Source: an uncultured delta proteobacterium | GTDB taxonomy: Bacteria; Desulfobacterota; Syntrophia; Syntrophales; UBA8958 | Length of the DNA: 64,000 nt | Reading direction: 5' to 3' | NCBI GenBank assembly: GCA_903885795.1 | Contig: CAISJV010000005.1 | Location: 1-64,000, forward strand | Shown: in pieces, positions 18,057 through 25,777 of the stretch | Position numbering within the stretch: the stretch's first letter is position 1 | Layout of the letters: each line of letters begins with the position of its first letter | The notes under the pieces: model-generated | Seen by the model: only the letters and a program-made list of their open reading frames with translations | Database searches by the model: none | What the model was told of the DNA's origin: nothing | Position numbers and translations under genes: made by a program

Positions 18057-19625
18057 TCAACGTCTCCAGCCCAAATCAAGGCGCATGTTTTTCGGGGCTT
18101 CGATAACGACACCGGTAGATACGATCTTTTTCTCTCCCGCCGGAATATCCAGCAGCCAGATCTGGCTGGTCGGGCTATTTTCAGATGCCTCCGGGTTGTT
18201 CTTGACGGTGACTTTAATCCGTTCATCCCGGGATTGGGGTAGGGGTTCTTCCATACGGACCCGCACTCCATAAGCACGTCCGTTAGCGACTTCAATCCGC
18301 CATTCCCAACGGTAAGTCTGTTTGTCGGCAAGAAAGGACTTTTCCCCGGCTGCCTGGCTGAGAAGAACAGATGATGCTTTGATTAAGGGATCAGCGCCGA
18401 AATATACGGTCTCTTCCCGTCCCGTCAGGGAAAAGGGTCTTTTCCCGACCAAGGCGCCGTCGATCATGAAGGACGCCGTTCCCTTCGGAATTTCTTTATC
18501 TTCCTGAAATTGAACGGCCCCGCGGATAAATGTCTGATCCCCCTGGGCTGGTCTTGCCAGGTAGGTGAATTCAACGGGCCATGTTTCCTCCTGTACCTGG
18601 ATGCGTTGCTTGATGCCCGCATTCAGAGAGCGTTTGCCCAGGTTCCACATATGAAAGGAGCTTTCCCTGCTCAGGCGAGGCGCCTCGACAGGACTTGCGG
18701 CAAGGGCTAACGGTTCTGCCGCCTCATCGTTCATTTTTTCCTCCATTACCCTGCTGCTGCGCTTGGCTTTATAGACCACCTCCTGGCGGGGTTTGATGAT
18801 CCAGGCGGGCAAATCCTGCGGGGTAATGGTAGTTATAGGCTGAAGAGTCGCCAAACGGATGTTGACCTGACGCCAGTCCTGACCGGAACTCTGCCATATT
18901 TCCGCTTCCCAGGAAAAGAGAATGCGTTTTTTCAGGGGTTGCGCTTCCAGTCGGTAAAGAGACGTCCATCCGCAACCCGACATGGTGTAGGTATAAGTCA
19001 GGGTGGCCTCGGCAGCGGCAGGTCCCGATAGCAGGACCGTTACTTCCCATGCGGACTCTTTTTTACCGACCTTCTGAGTTAAATTATCCTGAAGTTCCTT
19101 GACCTTTTTTGCTATTTCCTCAAGTAGAGGTTCAAGTGCCAGTTTATCCTGAACCATCTTCGTGATATTTCTTCCGATGGCATTGGACATGTTGCCGGCG
19201 TCGGCGATGGTCTTTACCTTGGCCTTGGTCTGCAATTGCCAAAACTGGATTTGTATATCAAGGGCGCGAATACCGGCCTGAAGCCCGTTCTGTTCTTTTT
19301 TTAGCTCATCGAGTTTTTTCCTCATGGCAATAATGCTTTGATCATCCTGGGGGATGATCTGACGCCATGTCTGGTCCATGATGGTCAAAGTGGTTGGACT
19401 TGTGATCTGAGTCGCCAGGGTGTCGGGATCCGCCTGGCCGGGAATGTTAATGGTGGCCTGTCTCAAGCCGTTGTCTATCGGTTTGAGACGAACCTTTTGT
19501 ACCTCTTTGACTTGTGCCGATTGAGGATAAAATGTCACCTCAACCGGAGCGGCAAAGAGATTTAAAGGGACCAGAATAAAGGCCAATAGGGTGGCGAATG
19601 TTATTTTCAGGGTGCTTCTATTCAT
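18057..19625 (-). CDS. Exported DUF4139 (MuiA-like) protein
   Basis: This 522-residue protein has an N-terminal signal peptide (MNRSTLKITFATLLAFIL, then LFAAP as likely cleavage region), so it is exported. After it come a DUF4140-like beta domain, a long coiled-coil (about residues 90-180, with KKLDELKKEQNG and VKELQDNLTQKVGK) and a DUF4139 beta-rich domain containing YTYTMSGCGWTSLYRLEA. This order is that of the MuiA-type mucoidy-inhibitor family; the biochemical role is not known. The start at 19625 is fixed by AGGAGG immediately upstream, by the signal peptide and by a strong promoter at 19657-19685; a longer frame to 19841 would run through that promoter. Confidence 0.82.
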   Translation of the reverse strand: MNRSTLKITFATLLAFILVPLNLFAAPVEVTFYPQSAQVKEVQKVRLKPIDNGLRQATINIPGQADPDTLATQITSPTTLTIMDQTWRQIIPQDDQSIIAMRKKLDELKKEQNGLQAGIRALDIQIQFWQLQTKAKVKTIADAGNMSNAIGRNITKMVQDKLALEPLLEEIAKKVKELQDNLTQKVGKKESAWEVTVLLSGPAAAEATLTYTYTMSGCGWTSLYRLEAQPLKKRILFSWEAEIWQSSGQDWRQVNIRLATLQPITTITPQDLPAWIIKPRQEVVYKAKRSSRVMEEKMNDEAAEPLALAASPVEAPRLSRESSFHMWNLGKRSLNAGIKQRIQVQEETWPVEFTYLARPAQGDQTFIRGAVQFQEDKEIPKGTASFMIDGALVGKRPFSLTGREETVYFGADPLIKASSVLLSQAAGEKSFLADKQTYRWEWRIEVANGRAYGVRVRMEEPLPQSRDERIKVTVKNNPEASENSPTSQIWLLDIPAGEKKIVSTGVVIEAPKNMRLDLGWRR

Positions 19626-19656
19626 TGTCAATCCTCCTAAGAAAATCATGTAGGTC

Positions 19657-19685
19657 ATCATAGGGAGGATGTATCGGCATGTCAA
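19657..19685 (-). promoter_or_regulatory. sigma-70-type promoter for DUF4139 gene
   Basis: On the minus strand TTGACA (19685-19680) and TATGAT (19662-19657) are separated by 17 bp, a near-perfect promoter. The start point would be near 19650, 25 nt before the ATG. Confidence 0.7.
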
Positions 19686-19747
19686 ATAATTATTTAGATA
19701 GAGGAGTGTTGATGAACTCGTAATAAGTCGAAAAATTGTCCATAATC

Positions 19748-19871
19748 GACGGCTTCGTAAAAAAATCCGCGGCAAGACGCGCAAGTCCTGAGGAATGAGG
19801 CGTACTTGGCGTACGCCGCAGTGACGAAGGATGCAGTGCAACGCAGTATCCGGACTTTTTACGAAGCCGTC
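19748..19871. repeat. 124-bp palindromic repeat, family B
   Basis: Outer arms GACGGCTTCGTAAAAA (19748-19763) and TTTTTACGAAGCCGTC (19856-19871) are perfect inverted repeats. The interior contains a GGCGTAC/GTACGCC hairpin. The outer end overlaps two bases of the stop codon of the deaminase gene (TGA at 19872-19870). I recall elements of this sequence as common in deltaproteobacterial genomes; that needs checking. Confidence 0.8.
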
Positions 19872-21207
19872 AGTGTTTTATGTCATGGGAAATTCTTATG
19901 ACTTTATCCATGACCTCTTCAACATCAATCGTCAAAAGTTGGCGGTCCCTCATGACGATTTTGCCATTGATGACGCTCGTCTGTACATCGGCGCCCGAGG
20001 CGGCGTAGACAAGTTGGGAGCAAATGTTATAAACAGGCGTCAAATGCGGTTTTTTTAGATCAACGATGATCAGATCCGCCTTCTTGCCCACTTCGATAGA
20101 TCCGATCCGGCGATCTAGCCCCAGGACCCTGGCCCCACCCATTGTGGCCATATTCAGGACCGTGCGGGCGTCCATGATGGAGGGATCTTTTCTTACAACC
20201 TTGTGTAATTTTGCGGCGGAATCCATTTCGCCAAACATGTCGTGATCGTTGTTGCTGGCGCAGCCATCCGTGCCCAGTCCCACATCGATACCGGCGGCAA
20301 GCATCTCGGGAATCAGACCCACGCCGGCAGCAAGCTTCATGTTGCTCTGGGGATTATGGGAAACCTTTACCCGGTTTGCGGCAAGACAGGCGATTTCTCC
20401 ATCATCGAGCCAATTACAATGGACCGCGACCGTCATGTCGTCAAGCACCCCCAGGGCAGCGAGGTGGCGAACCGGAGTGTTGCCGTAGCGATTCATGATG
20501 ATTTCTTTTTCATCGCTTGTTTCTGCAAGATGGATCAGGAAGGGGAGGGCATGGCGACGGGCGATCTCCTTGATGGCGCGGATCGTTTGGGGAGAACAGG
20601 TGTAAGGAGAATGGCAGAAGAGGGCAGGGGTGATCATGGGTCTTTCGGGCAGCCATTTGCTGAGGAATTTTCCCGCCGCCTGCGAGTGTCTTGCAATCTC
20701 GGCTTCCGTGACCCGTTCCACATCCATGTCCAGGAAACCCATTCCTGCCACGCAGCGTATACCGCTCTCATGGGCGGCCTGGGCTACACTGCTCTCAAAA
20801 AAATATCCATCGCAAAAGGTTGTCGTCCCTGACAACAGCATCTCCGCAATTCCGAGCAGGGCGCCCGCATAGACCATTTCCCGGTTGACATACTTTCGCT
20901 CCGCAGGAAAGATATGGTTGTGGAGCCAGTCCATCAAGGGAAGATCGTCGGCGAGGCCGCGAAAAAAGACCATGGGAACATGGGTGTGAGTATTGACAAG
21001 CCCTGGGATAATTACATAACCATCGGCATTAATGATTTCTTTCGGTGCGTAGAGACTGACCAGGGGGGCATGGGCTTCCTCGATGAAAAGAATCTCACCG
21101 TCCCGAATACCGATGAGGGGGTCTTCAATAATCCTGCTATCTTCGGCGAGAGTGAGGAGTTTGCCGCCCTGAATCAGGATATCAAGAGGTGCGCTGCAAT
21201 GGTTCAT
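19870..21207 (-). CDS. mtaD: Amidohydrolase, MTA/SAH deaminase family (copy 1)
   Basis: This 445-residue metal-dependent amidohydrolase has VNTHTHVPM (metal His pair), FRGLADDLPLMDWL (family signature), HLAET near residue 230, VAVHCNWL, and LGTDGCASNN with the metal Asp. These motifs define 5-methylthioadenosine/S-adenosylhomocysteine deaminases, which convert the adenine moiety to hypoxanthine during methyl-donor recycling; related 8-oxoguanine and chlorohydrolase-type enzymes share them. The gene starts 9 bp after the second copy, so the two form an operon. The stop overlaps repeat family B. Confidence 0.82.
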   Translation of the reverse strand: MNHCSAPLDILIQGGKLLTLAEDSRIIEDPLIGIRDGEILFIEEAHAPLVSLYAPKEIINADGYVIIPGLVNTHTHVPMVFFRGLADDLPLMDWLHNHIFPAERKYVNREMVYAGALLGIAEMLLSGTTTFCDGYFFESSVAQAAHESGIRCVAGMGFLDMDVERVTEAEIARHSQAAGKFLSKWLPERPMITPALFCHSPYTCSPQTIRAIKEIARRHALPFLIHLAETSDEKEIIMNRYGNTPVRHLAALGVLDDMTVAVHCNWLDDGEIACLAANRVKVSHNPQSNMKLAAGVGLIPEMLAAGIDVGLGTDGCASNNDHDMFGEMDSAAKLHKVVRKDPSIMDARTVLNMATMGGARVLGLDRRIGSIEVGKKADLIIVDLKKPHLTPVYNICSQLVYAASGADVQTSVINGKIVMRDRQLLTIDVEEVMDKVIRISHDIKH

Positions 21208-21216
21208 GATAATGTT

Positions 21217-22545
21217 TTATTGCTTTCTCAGGCTTTCCCTGACTTTCAACGCTATCTCGTTGACCCTTTCCATGGCTTCCTGTTCATTGATCGTCAGGAG
21301 GCGGCGGTTTTCCATGACTAACTTGCCGTTGATAATTGAGGTGTCCACATCTGCGCCCGTGACCGCGTAAACAAGGTGGGAGTATGCATTGTACATAGGG
21401 GTCAGATGAGGTTTCCGGGTATTTACCAGAATGACATCGGCCTTTTTTCCTGTTTCCAGGACGCCGGTTAGATGGCCCATCCCCAGTGCCTGCGCCCCGT
21501 TGCGGGTAGCCATTTTGACTACGGTGGGGGCGGGCAGGACGGTGGGATCCAGAGTGGCGACTTTTGCCAGTTTTGCAGCCGTATCCATCTCCTGGAACAT
21601 ATCCAGGTTGTTGTTGCTGGCGCAGCCATCCGTGCCGAGGGCGACATCAAGGCCAAGTTTCAGCATCTGGGCAACAGGGGCGATGCCGGAGGCCAGCTTC
21701 ATATTGCTTTCCGGATTGTGGACGACCTTGCATCCGTGATCTGCAAATATCCGCATGTCCTCTTCATCCATGCAGACGCCATGAAATACAATGAATCTTT
21801 CATCAAGATAACCGATATCCTTGAGAAAAAAAGTTGCTTTCTTCCCATACTTATCTGTCAGTTGCTGAGCTTCGGCGCTGTTTTCAAGAAAATGCATGGC
21901 GATTGGAATTTTATATTCCCTCGCAATGTCTTTAGCGTTCTTGAGTAGGGACGGCGAGCAGGTATAAAGAGCATGAGGCTCGACAACGATCTGGACGAGG
22001 GGGTCACCGGACCATTTTTCAATGAGTTTTCTGGTATAGCTTAATCCTTCCGCAGGAGTTTTGAAATTGGGGGAAGGGAAGTCAAAGAGGACCTCCCCGA
22101 CAAGACATCTCATGCCGGCGCTTTTTGCCGCGGAGGCAGTTTCATCCTCGAAGATGTACATATCGCAGAAAGTAGTGGTGCCGGATTTGATCATTTCGGC
22201 GCAGGCAAGCATACTTCCCCAATAGGCAAGCTCGGGAGATACATTTCTGGCTTCGGCAGGAAAGATATAGTCGTTTAACCAGGTCATGAGATCCATGTCA
22301 TCGGCAATACCCCGGAAGCAGGTCATGGCGGCGTGGGTATGACCGTTAACCAAACCCGGCATGACGATACAGTTACGAGCGGATATTTCCTTTTTCCCCC
22401 GGTACTTCTTTTTTATGTCTTCCGAATGCCCCAAATAAACTATCGTATCATTTTCAATGGCAAGGGCGCCATGATCGTAGATGGTTCCCGAGTTATCCAT
22501 GGTGACGATCAGCCCTTCGGTGATCAAGATATCGACGTCAAGCAT
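21217..22545 (-). CDS. mtaD: Amidohydrolase, MTA/SAH deaminase family (copy 2)
   Basis: This 442-residue paralogue of the next gene has VNGHTHAAM, FRGIADDMDLMTWLNDYIFPAE, HFLEN at the position of HLAET, FHGVCMDEED and LGTDGCASNN. The overall match to characterised MTA/SAH deaminases looks slightly closer than copy 1 in the N-terminal block. HFLEN in place of the usual HxAET is a small departure next to the substrate site. It is the first gene of the pair and starts at ATG 22545 (MLDVDILITEG). Confidence 0.82.
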   Translation of the reverse strand: MLDVDILITEGLIVTMDNSGTIYDHGALAIENDTIVYLGHSEDIKKKYRGKKEISARNCIVMPGLVNGHTHAAMTCFRGIADDMDLMTWLNDYIFPAEARNVSPELAYWGSMLACAEMIKSGTTTFCDMYIFEDETASAAKSAGMRCLVGEVLFDFPSPNFKTPAEGLSYTRKLIEKWSGDPLVQIVVEPHALYTCSPSLLKNAKDIAREYKIPIAMHFLENSAEAQQLTDKYGKKATFFLKDIGYLDERFIVFHGVCMDEEDMRIFADHGCKVVHNPESNMKLASGIAPVAQMLKLGLDVALGTDGCASNNNLDMFQEMDTAAKLAKVATLDPTVLPAPTVVKMATRNGAQALGMGHLTGVLETGKKADVILVNTRKPHLTPMYNAYSHLVYAVTGADVDTSIINGKLVMENRRLLTINEQEAMERVNEIALKVRESLRKQ

Positions 22546-22626
22546 CTGCTTCCCCCTTCAATCCTTCGCTGTTCGGCGAAGTTTGCATATCTCTGATAAA
22601 ATGTCCAGAGGGAGTAGATGAAATTC

Positions 22627-22655
22627 TTGACATGAATTGCGGGAAATAATATTGA
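22627..22655 (+). promoter_or_regulatory. Promoter for tRNA-Leu
   Basis: TTGACA at 22627-22632 and TATTGA at 22650-22655 are spaced 17 bp, placing the start about 10 nt before the tRNA. Confidence 0.5.
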
Positions 22656-22672
22656 GGTGCCGTAAAGATAAT

Positions 22673-22760
22673 GCCTGGGTGGCGGAACTGGTAGACGCAA
22701 GGGACTTAAAATCCCTCGACGCTTGTCGTTGTGAGGATTCGATTTCCTCCCCAGGCACCA
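22673..22760 (+). tRNA. tRNA-Leu (anticodon UAA)
   Basis: The acceptor stem GCCTGGG pairs with CCCAGGC, the discriminator is A at 22757 and CCA (22758-22760) is encoded. The D arm reads TGGCGGAACTGGTAGACGCA, the anticodon stem-loop AGGGACTTAAAATCCCT gives TAA, and a class II variable arm (CGACGCTTGTCG) is present as expected for leucine. The T loop reads TTCGATT. No partner tRNA genes are adjacent. Confidence 0.95.
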
Positions 22761-22766
22761 AATAGT

Positions 22767-22823
22767 AAACTCAAAAAACAAAGGGTTAGGCATTTACAGC
22801 CAGACCCTTTGTTTTTTGAGTTT
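22767..22823 (+). terminator. Long perfect hairpin after tRNA-Leu
   Basis: A 19-bp perfect inverted repeat (22767-22785 and 22805-22823, AAACTCAAAAAACAAAGGG and its complement) with a 19-nt loop lies 6 bp after the tRNA. The stem has runs of A and T on either side, so it can work as a terminator for the tRNA. Confidence 0.65.
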
Positions 22824-23092
22824 GGGTTACTGTGCCTAATTTGTGTCCGTTTTGTCTGAAGTAAGCTTTCCATTAAGAAGATCAAGCAGTGACCAAGTAA
22901 GATCTTCGATCTCATACACTTGTCAAGTTGTTTTGTCAGTGAAGATAACAGACCCTTGCAGATAAGAGGGCAGGGCTACCCTTAATGCATGAAATTTCGA
23001 GTCCTTAAAGAATCCCTTACTGACGTTGTTTCCCTTCAACATAGGCATTAATAGGATCCGTCCAACATAATTAGACAGTACAAAAATATTTC
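22824..23092. other. Intergenic region after tRNA-Leu, possible gene remnant
   Basis: No intact gene is visible. On the minus strand 22919-22836 encodes 27 codons (GTG start, ending LTSDKTDTN and a stop) that read like a protein C-terminus, with stops upstream. Its position beside a tRNA suggests a decayed integrase or passenger gene, but the fragment is too short to identify. Confidence 0.25.
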
Positions 23093-23119
23093 TTGACAAA
23101 TCTATTTGAACAGTATAAA
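23093..23119 (+). promoter_or_regulatory. Promoter for the MerR-cyclase gene
   Basis: TTGACA at 23093-23098 and TATAAA at 23114-23119 are spaced 15 bp, shorter than ideal. The transcript would carry the 13-codon leader ORF at 23144. Confidence 0.45.
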
Positions 23120-23143
23120 TGCCCAGCTAAAGGAGTTCTTCTC

Positions 23144-23185
23144 ATGACCGACCAACCAACAAGCTGTCTAAATATGGAGAACTGA
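23144..23185 (+). CDS. Possible 13-codon leader peptide
   Basis: ATG 23144 is preceded by AAAGGAG at good spacing and encodes MTDQPTSCLNMEN, ending TGA at 23185, two bases before the next ATG. The main gene's own GGAG lies inside this leader, so translating the leader could couple to or control the cyclase gene. The sequence shows no run of one amino acid that would mark classic attenuation. Confidence 0.4.
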   Translation: MTDQPTSCLNMEN

Positions 23186-23187
23186 TT

Positions 23188-24789
23188 ATGTCAGAGCCTG
23201 ATAAACAAGGTTTAATCAGCAGCATTGCCATATTGGCCAAGACAGGTTTGTCGCGAGCAACCCTGAATAACTACATAAAAATGGGAATGATTCCAGCGCC
23301 GATTGTGAAAAAACCGGATGATCCGTCAATCAAGGCGAAACAGATTGGCTATTTCGAGGATTCTGTATGGGATATCATCAACAAAATTAGACTGTATAAA
23401 AAGGAGGGACGTTCCATGAAAGAAATAGGTTCGCTACTGTCTTTGAAAAATAACATGTCGTCCGGAGAGCTCTCTCCCGTTATCCCGGAAAATATTGCGG
23501 GGACTTTCAGCGAGAAAAGATATGCCATAAACGGCACAAAAGAGATCCTTGAAAAAGAACCTTGCAGTGAAGAGATGAAGCAACGAGAATCCCCGGATGT
23601 AGCAATTCCAGAAAATAATGATATTCAATTGACAATCCATGAACTTCAATATCCGTCTTATCTGCTCAACAATAAATTCGAAATTGAATGGATCAATCCC
23701 GAAGCCGAAAAAATTATTTTCAGACGAAGTATCCGCTCTATAAAAATTGCCGATGGAAGAAATATCTTTCGCCTGTTGATCGATATGGGGTCGTCATTAG
23801 AGCCAAACAGACCGATGCTCGATTTCCATATGTCCATATTTGCAAAGAGATTTGAGAAGAAGGAGATCAATAAACTTTACCCTGCCGTCACAAAAAATGA
23901 AATATCCATGCTTGAGGACCTTTATGACCGTATGGATAATCAGGCTTCTCCTGCCGCTTTAAATGCCTATATGAATTTGTCCGGTGATCCCGGAACCGTA
24001 TATCAGGGGCATAAAATACAATTTCGTGAGGGAATGTTATGCGTATACGCCCCTGCAGATCAGATGATGCAGGGTGTTTTGGAATTACTTTCCCGGAGGG
24101 GAAGGCTGATCAATGATCTACTCAAGCAGCGTCTGCCAACCCAAATATTTTTTGCGGTCATGGTTGCAGACCTTCAGGACTCCGTTCGGATTTGTGCTGA
24201 ATTGCCTCCGGAAGAATATTTTTCCCTGATTAACCAGATCTGGAAATGCATGGAAGGTTCTTTTAGAAAATACTACGGCACATACGGGAAGCATACCGGC
24301 GATGGTATGGTTTATTATTTTCTCAGAGATTCAGATTCCAATTATATAATGAATGCGATCCTTTGCGCCATAGAGTTAAGGGAAAGCATGAAGAAGTTGA
24401 GTAATGAATGGAAAATCAACAAGGGATGGTTCAATGAGCTATTTTTGAATATCGGGATCAACGAAGGTGAAGAATATTTCGGAATGATCCCGGCGGCGCC
24501 TTCGATCGAATTTACGGCGCTTGGTGATTCCGTCAATTACGCAGGTCGTCTGTCTGACCTCGCCCGTTATGGTTCCATCTGGACAACCAAGAATCTTATC
24601 AGCCGGTTATGTGAAGAGGAACGAAAAATAATGCGCTACGGTATCCGCCGCAAGCAACAGGATCGTGAAGTAATGATCGAAAATGTTTTCTCGAGAGTTA
24701 TGGATCTTGTTCCGCCGGACAGTCCCAGGTCCAGTAAATTCATGGATATAGCAACACTTGCCGTGACCGAGGTGCTCAGCTTGCGTTAA
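23188..24789 (+). CDS. MerR-like DNA-binding domain fused to class III nucleotide cyclase
   Basis: The 533-residue protein has three parts. Residues 1-85 form a MerR-like winged helix (TGLSRATLNNYIKMGMI, then GYFEDSVWDIINKIRLYKKEG and SMKEIGSLL). Residues about 145-235 look PAS-like (YPSYLLNNKFEIEWINPEAEKI). Residues about 320-500 are a class III adenylyl/guanylyl cyclase domain. Both metal Asp residues are present (VADLQDS near 328; TGDGMVYYF near 372), as are LGDSVNYAGRL near 446-455 with the Asp of adenine-type enzymes and the transition-state Asn and Arg. The enzyme is therefore probably active. A DNA-binding head on a cyclase is unusual; it could tie cyclic-nucleotide production to a promoter or be a dimerisation module. 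No membrane segment is seen. Confidence 0.8.
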   Translation: MSEPDKQGLISSIAILAKTGLSRATLNNYIKMGMIPAPIVKKPDDPSIKAKQIGYFEDSVWDIINKIRLYKKEGRSMKEIGSLLSLKNNMSSGELSPVIPENIAGTFSEKRYAINGTKEILEKEPCSEEMKQRESPDVAIPENNDIQLTIHELQYPSYLLNNKFEIEWINPEAEKIIFRRSIRSIKIADGRNIFRLLIDMGSSLEPNRPMLDFHMSIFAKRFEKKEINKLYPAVTKNEISMLEDLYDRMDNQASPAALNAYMNLSGDPGTVYQGHKIQFREGMLCVYAPADQMMQGVLELLSRRGRLINDLLKQRLPTQIFFAVMVADLQDSVRICAELPPEEYFSLINQIWKCMEGSFRKYYGTYGKHTGDGMVYYFLRDSDSNYIMNAILCAIELRESMKKLSNEWKINKGWFNELFLNIGINEGEEYFGMIPAAPSIEFTALGDSVNYAGRLSDLARYGSIWTTKNLISRLCEEERKIMRYGIRRKQQDREVMIENVFSRVMDLVPPDSPRSSKFMDIATLAVTEVLSLR

Positions 24790-24790
24790 T

Positions 24791-24867
24791 GAAATGCTTA
24801 TCGCGATGGCTTCGTGGAAGTAGATGATACTGTGTTCAAGCTTCCGCAGCATCGTTGCCATCATTTC
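24791..24867. repeat. Imperfect inverted repeat after the cyclase gene
   Basis: Left arm 24791-24820 (GAAATG...GTGGAAG) and right arm 24841-24867 (CTTCCGC...CATTTC) are imperfect complements around a 20-nt loop, directly after the stop codon. It may end the cyclase transcript. The rest of the gap to 25077 is AT-rich without a gene. Confidence 0.35.
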
Positions 24868-25077
24868 GTTCAACCAATTTTTAAAGCTTCATTAAAAAAA
24901 TCTCACCATCGGGCCTGAAAATCCTCACACCGTGCGATCTATGTTTTAATTATATTCCATGAAAACAAGTATATGAAGTCTATTTGAAGCTGTTCACAAG
25001 ATGTGGCACGTATTTTTCATTGTAAAAAGTCAAAGTGATACAAAAAATAAAAAAACATATTTAGGAGGACACAGATC

Positions 25078-25353
25078 ATGAAAAAGACATTAGGAACGAT
25101 GGTGGCGGCTTTGGCAGTGGTTCTTTTGACTGGGACTTTCGCTTTTGCAGAATACGCGATGGCCGGCGTGAGTAACTTCCCCTACTTCCAGCTTGGATGC
25201 CTCATTGTGGGCGGGATGGTGATCATCTCCCTGAAGCACAAGTACGAGAAGATGTACACAGGAGAAGTCGCCGGGGTTTTCGCCCTCTACACAGTGCTGA
25301 TTGCTCTCTTCACCAATCCGGTTATCGACACCATTAAAAATCTGGTTGGCTAA
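25078..25353 (+). CDS. Small membrane protein with signal peptide, unknown
   Basis: This 91-residue protein begins with a lysine pair and a hydrophobic stretch ending TFAFAEYA, a likely signal peptide or first membrane helix. Two further hydrophobic segments follow (LGCLIVGGMVIISL and FALYTVLIALF). AGGAGG lies just before ATG 25078. I do not recognise the family. It is followed 62 bp later by an AtpZ-like gene, and a terminator closes the pair, so they probably form a two-gene unit. Confidence 0.7.
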   Translation: MKKTLGTMVAALAVVLLTGTFAFAEYAMAGVSNFPYFQLGCLIVGGMVIISLKHKYEKMYTGEVAGVFALYTVLIALFTNPVIDTIKNLVG

Positions 25354-25415
25354 AAGAAGTATGATTATTTGATATTACAGAATAATGTGAATAAAGGGAA
25401 AAGGAGGAATGGGTC

Positions 25416-25655
25416 ATGACAACTACACAAAAAACACAGAAACCCATTTACAATCAGTACCATCACATCATGGCCATCAGCGCCTGGGGGTTTGTGATTG
25501 CCTTTGCATCCTTCCTCTTCCTGTACCTGGGATTTAAGATTGATCAGTATTTCGGTACGGCGCCCAACTTCATGTTCGGGATGTTCTTCCTGGCCCTCTT
25601 CCTGACGATCGGCAGGCTCTACCAGGAGGCATGGCAAAGGCGCAAGGATGTTTGA
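25416..25655 (+). CDS. AtpZ/AtpI-like small membrane protein
   Basis: The 79-residue protein has two hydrophobic segments flanking LGFKIDQYFGTAPNF, which matches the pattern G-x-x-(I/L)-D-x-x-(F/L)-G-T-x-P of AtpZ-type proteins. AtpZ and AtpI accompany the F-type ATP synthase and help c-ring assembly or Mg/Ca handling. No ATP synthase genes lie near, so the role here is open. ATG 25416 follows AAGGAGGA, and the gene is followed by a clear terminator. Confidence 0.6.
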   Translation: MTTTQKTQKPIYNQYHHIMAISAWGFVIAFASFLFLYLGFKIDQYFGTAPNFMFGMFFLALFLTIGRLYQEAWQRRKDV

Positions 25656-25711
25656 TGATTCTCAGTACCTGAGACATAAATGCACTGTCTATTAAGATCT
25701 GTGTCCTATAG

Positions 25712-25752
25712 AAAAACCCCCTGATGAAACCGGTTCGTCAGGGGGTTTTTTA
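25712..25752 (+). terminator. Rho-independent terminator
   Basis: A stem of AACCCCCTGA paired with TCAGGGGGTT is followed by a T run. It lies between the AtpZ-like gene and the convergent hypothetical gene and could serve both because A runs flank the other side. Confidence 0.85.
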
Positions 25753-25777
25753 TCTGAAAAGCTTGTTAATAAAAGAA

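Noticed and set aside
17949-18331. Small frames within repeat family A copy 2 and its flank
   Set aside because: They lie in a palindromic repeat and overlap the DUF4139 gene end; no ribosome site.
19626-19841. Upstream extension of the DUF4139 gene
   Set aside because: It would cross a near-consensus promoter and place a signal peptide in the middle of the protein; AGGAGG at 19633-19638 fixes the shorter start.
22706-22915. Minus-strand frame across tRNA-Leu
   Set aside because: Overlaps a well-formed tRNA gene; translations over tRNA genes are a common false call.
22673-22919. Integrated phage or island at tRNA-Leu
   Set aside because: No integrase, no duplicated tRNA 3' end and no foreign gene block follow; the next genes look native.
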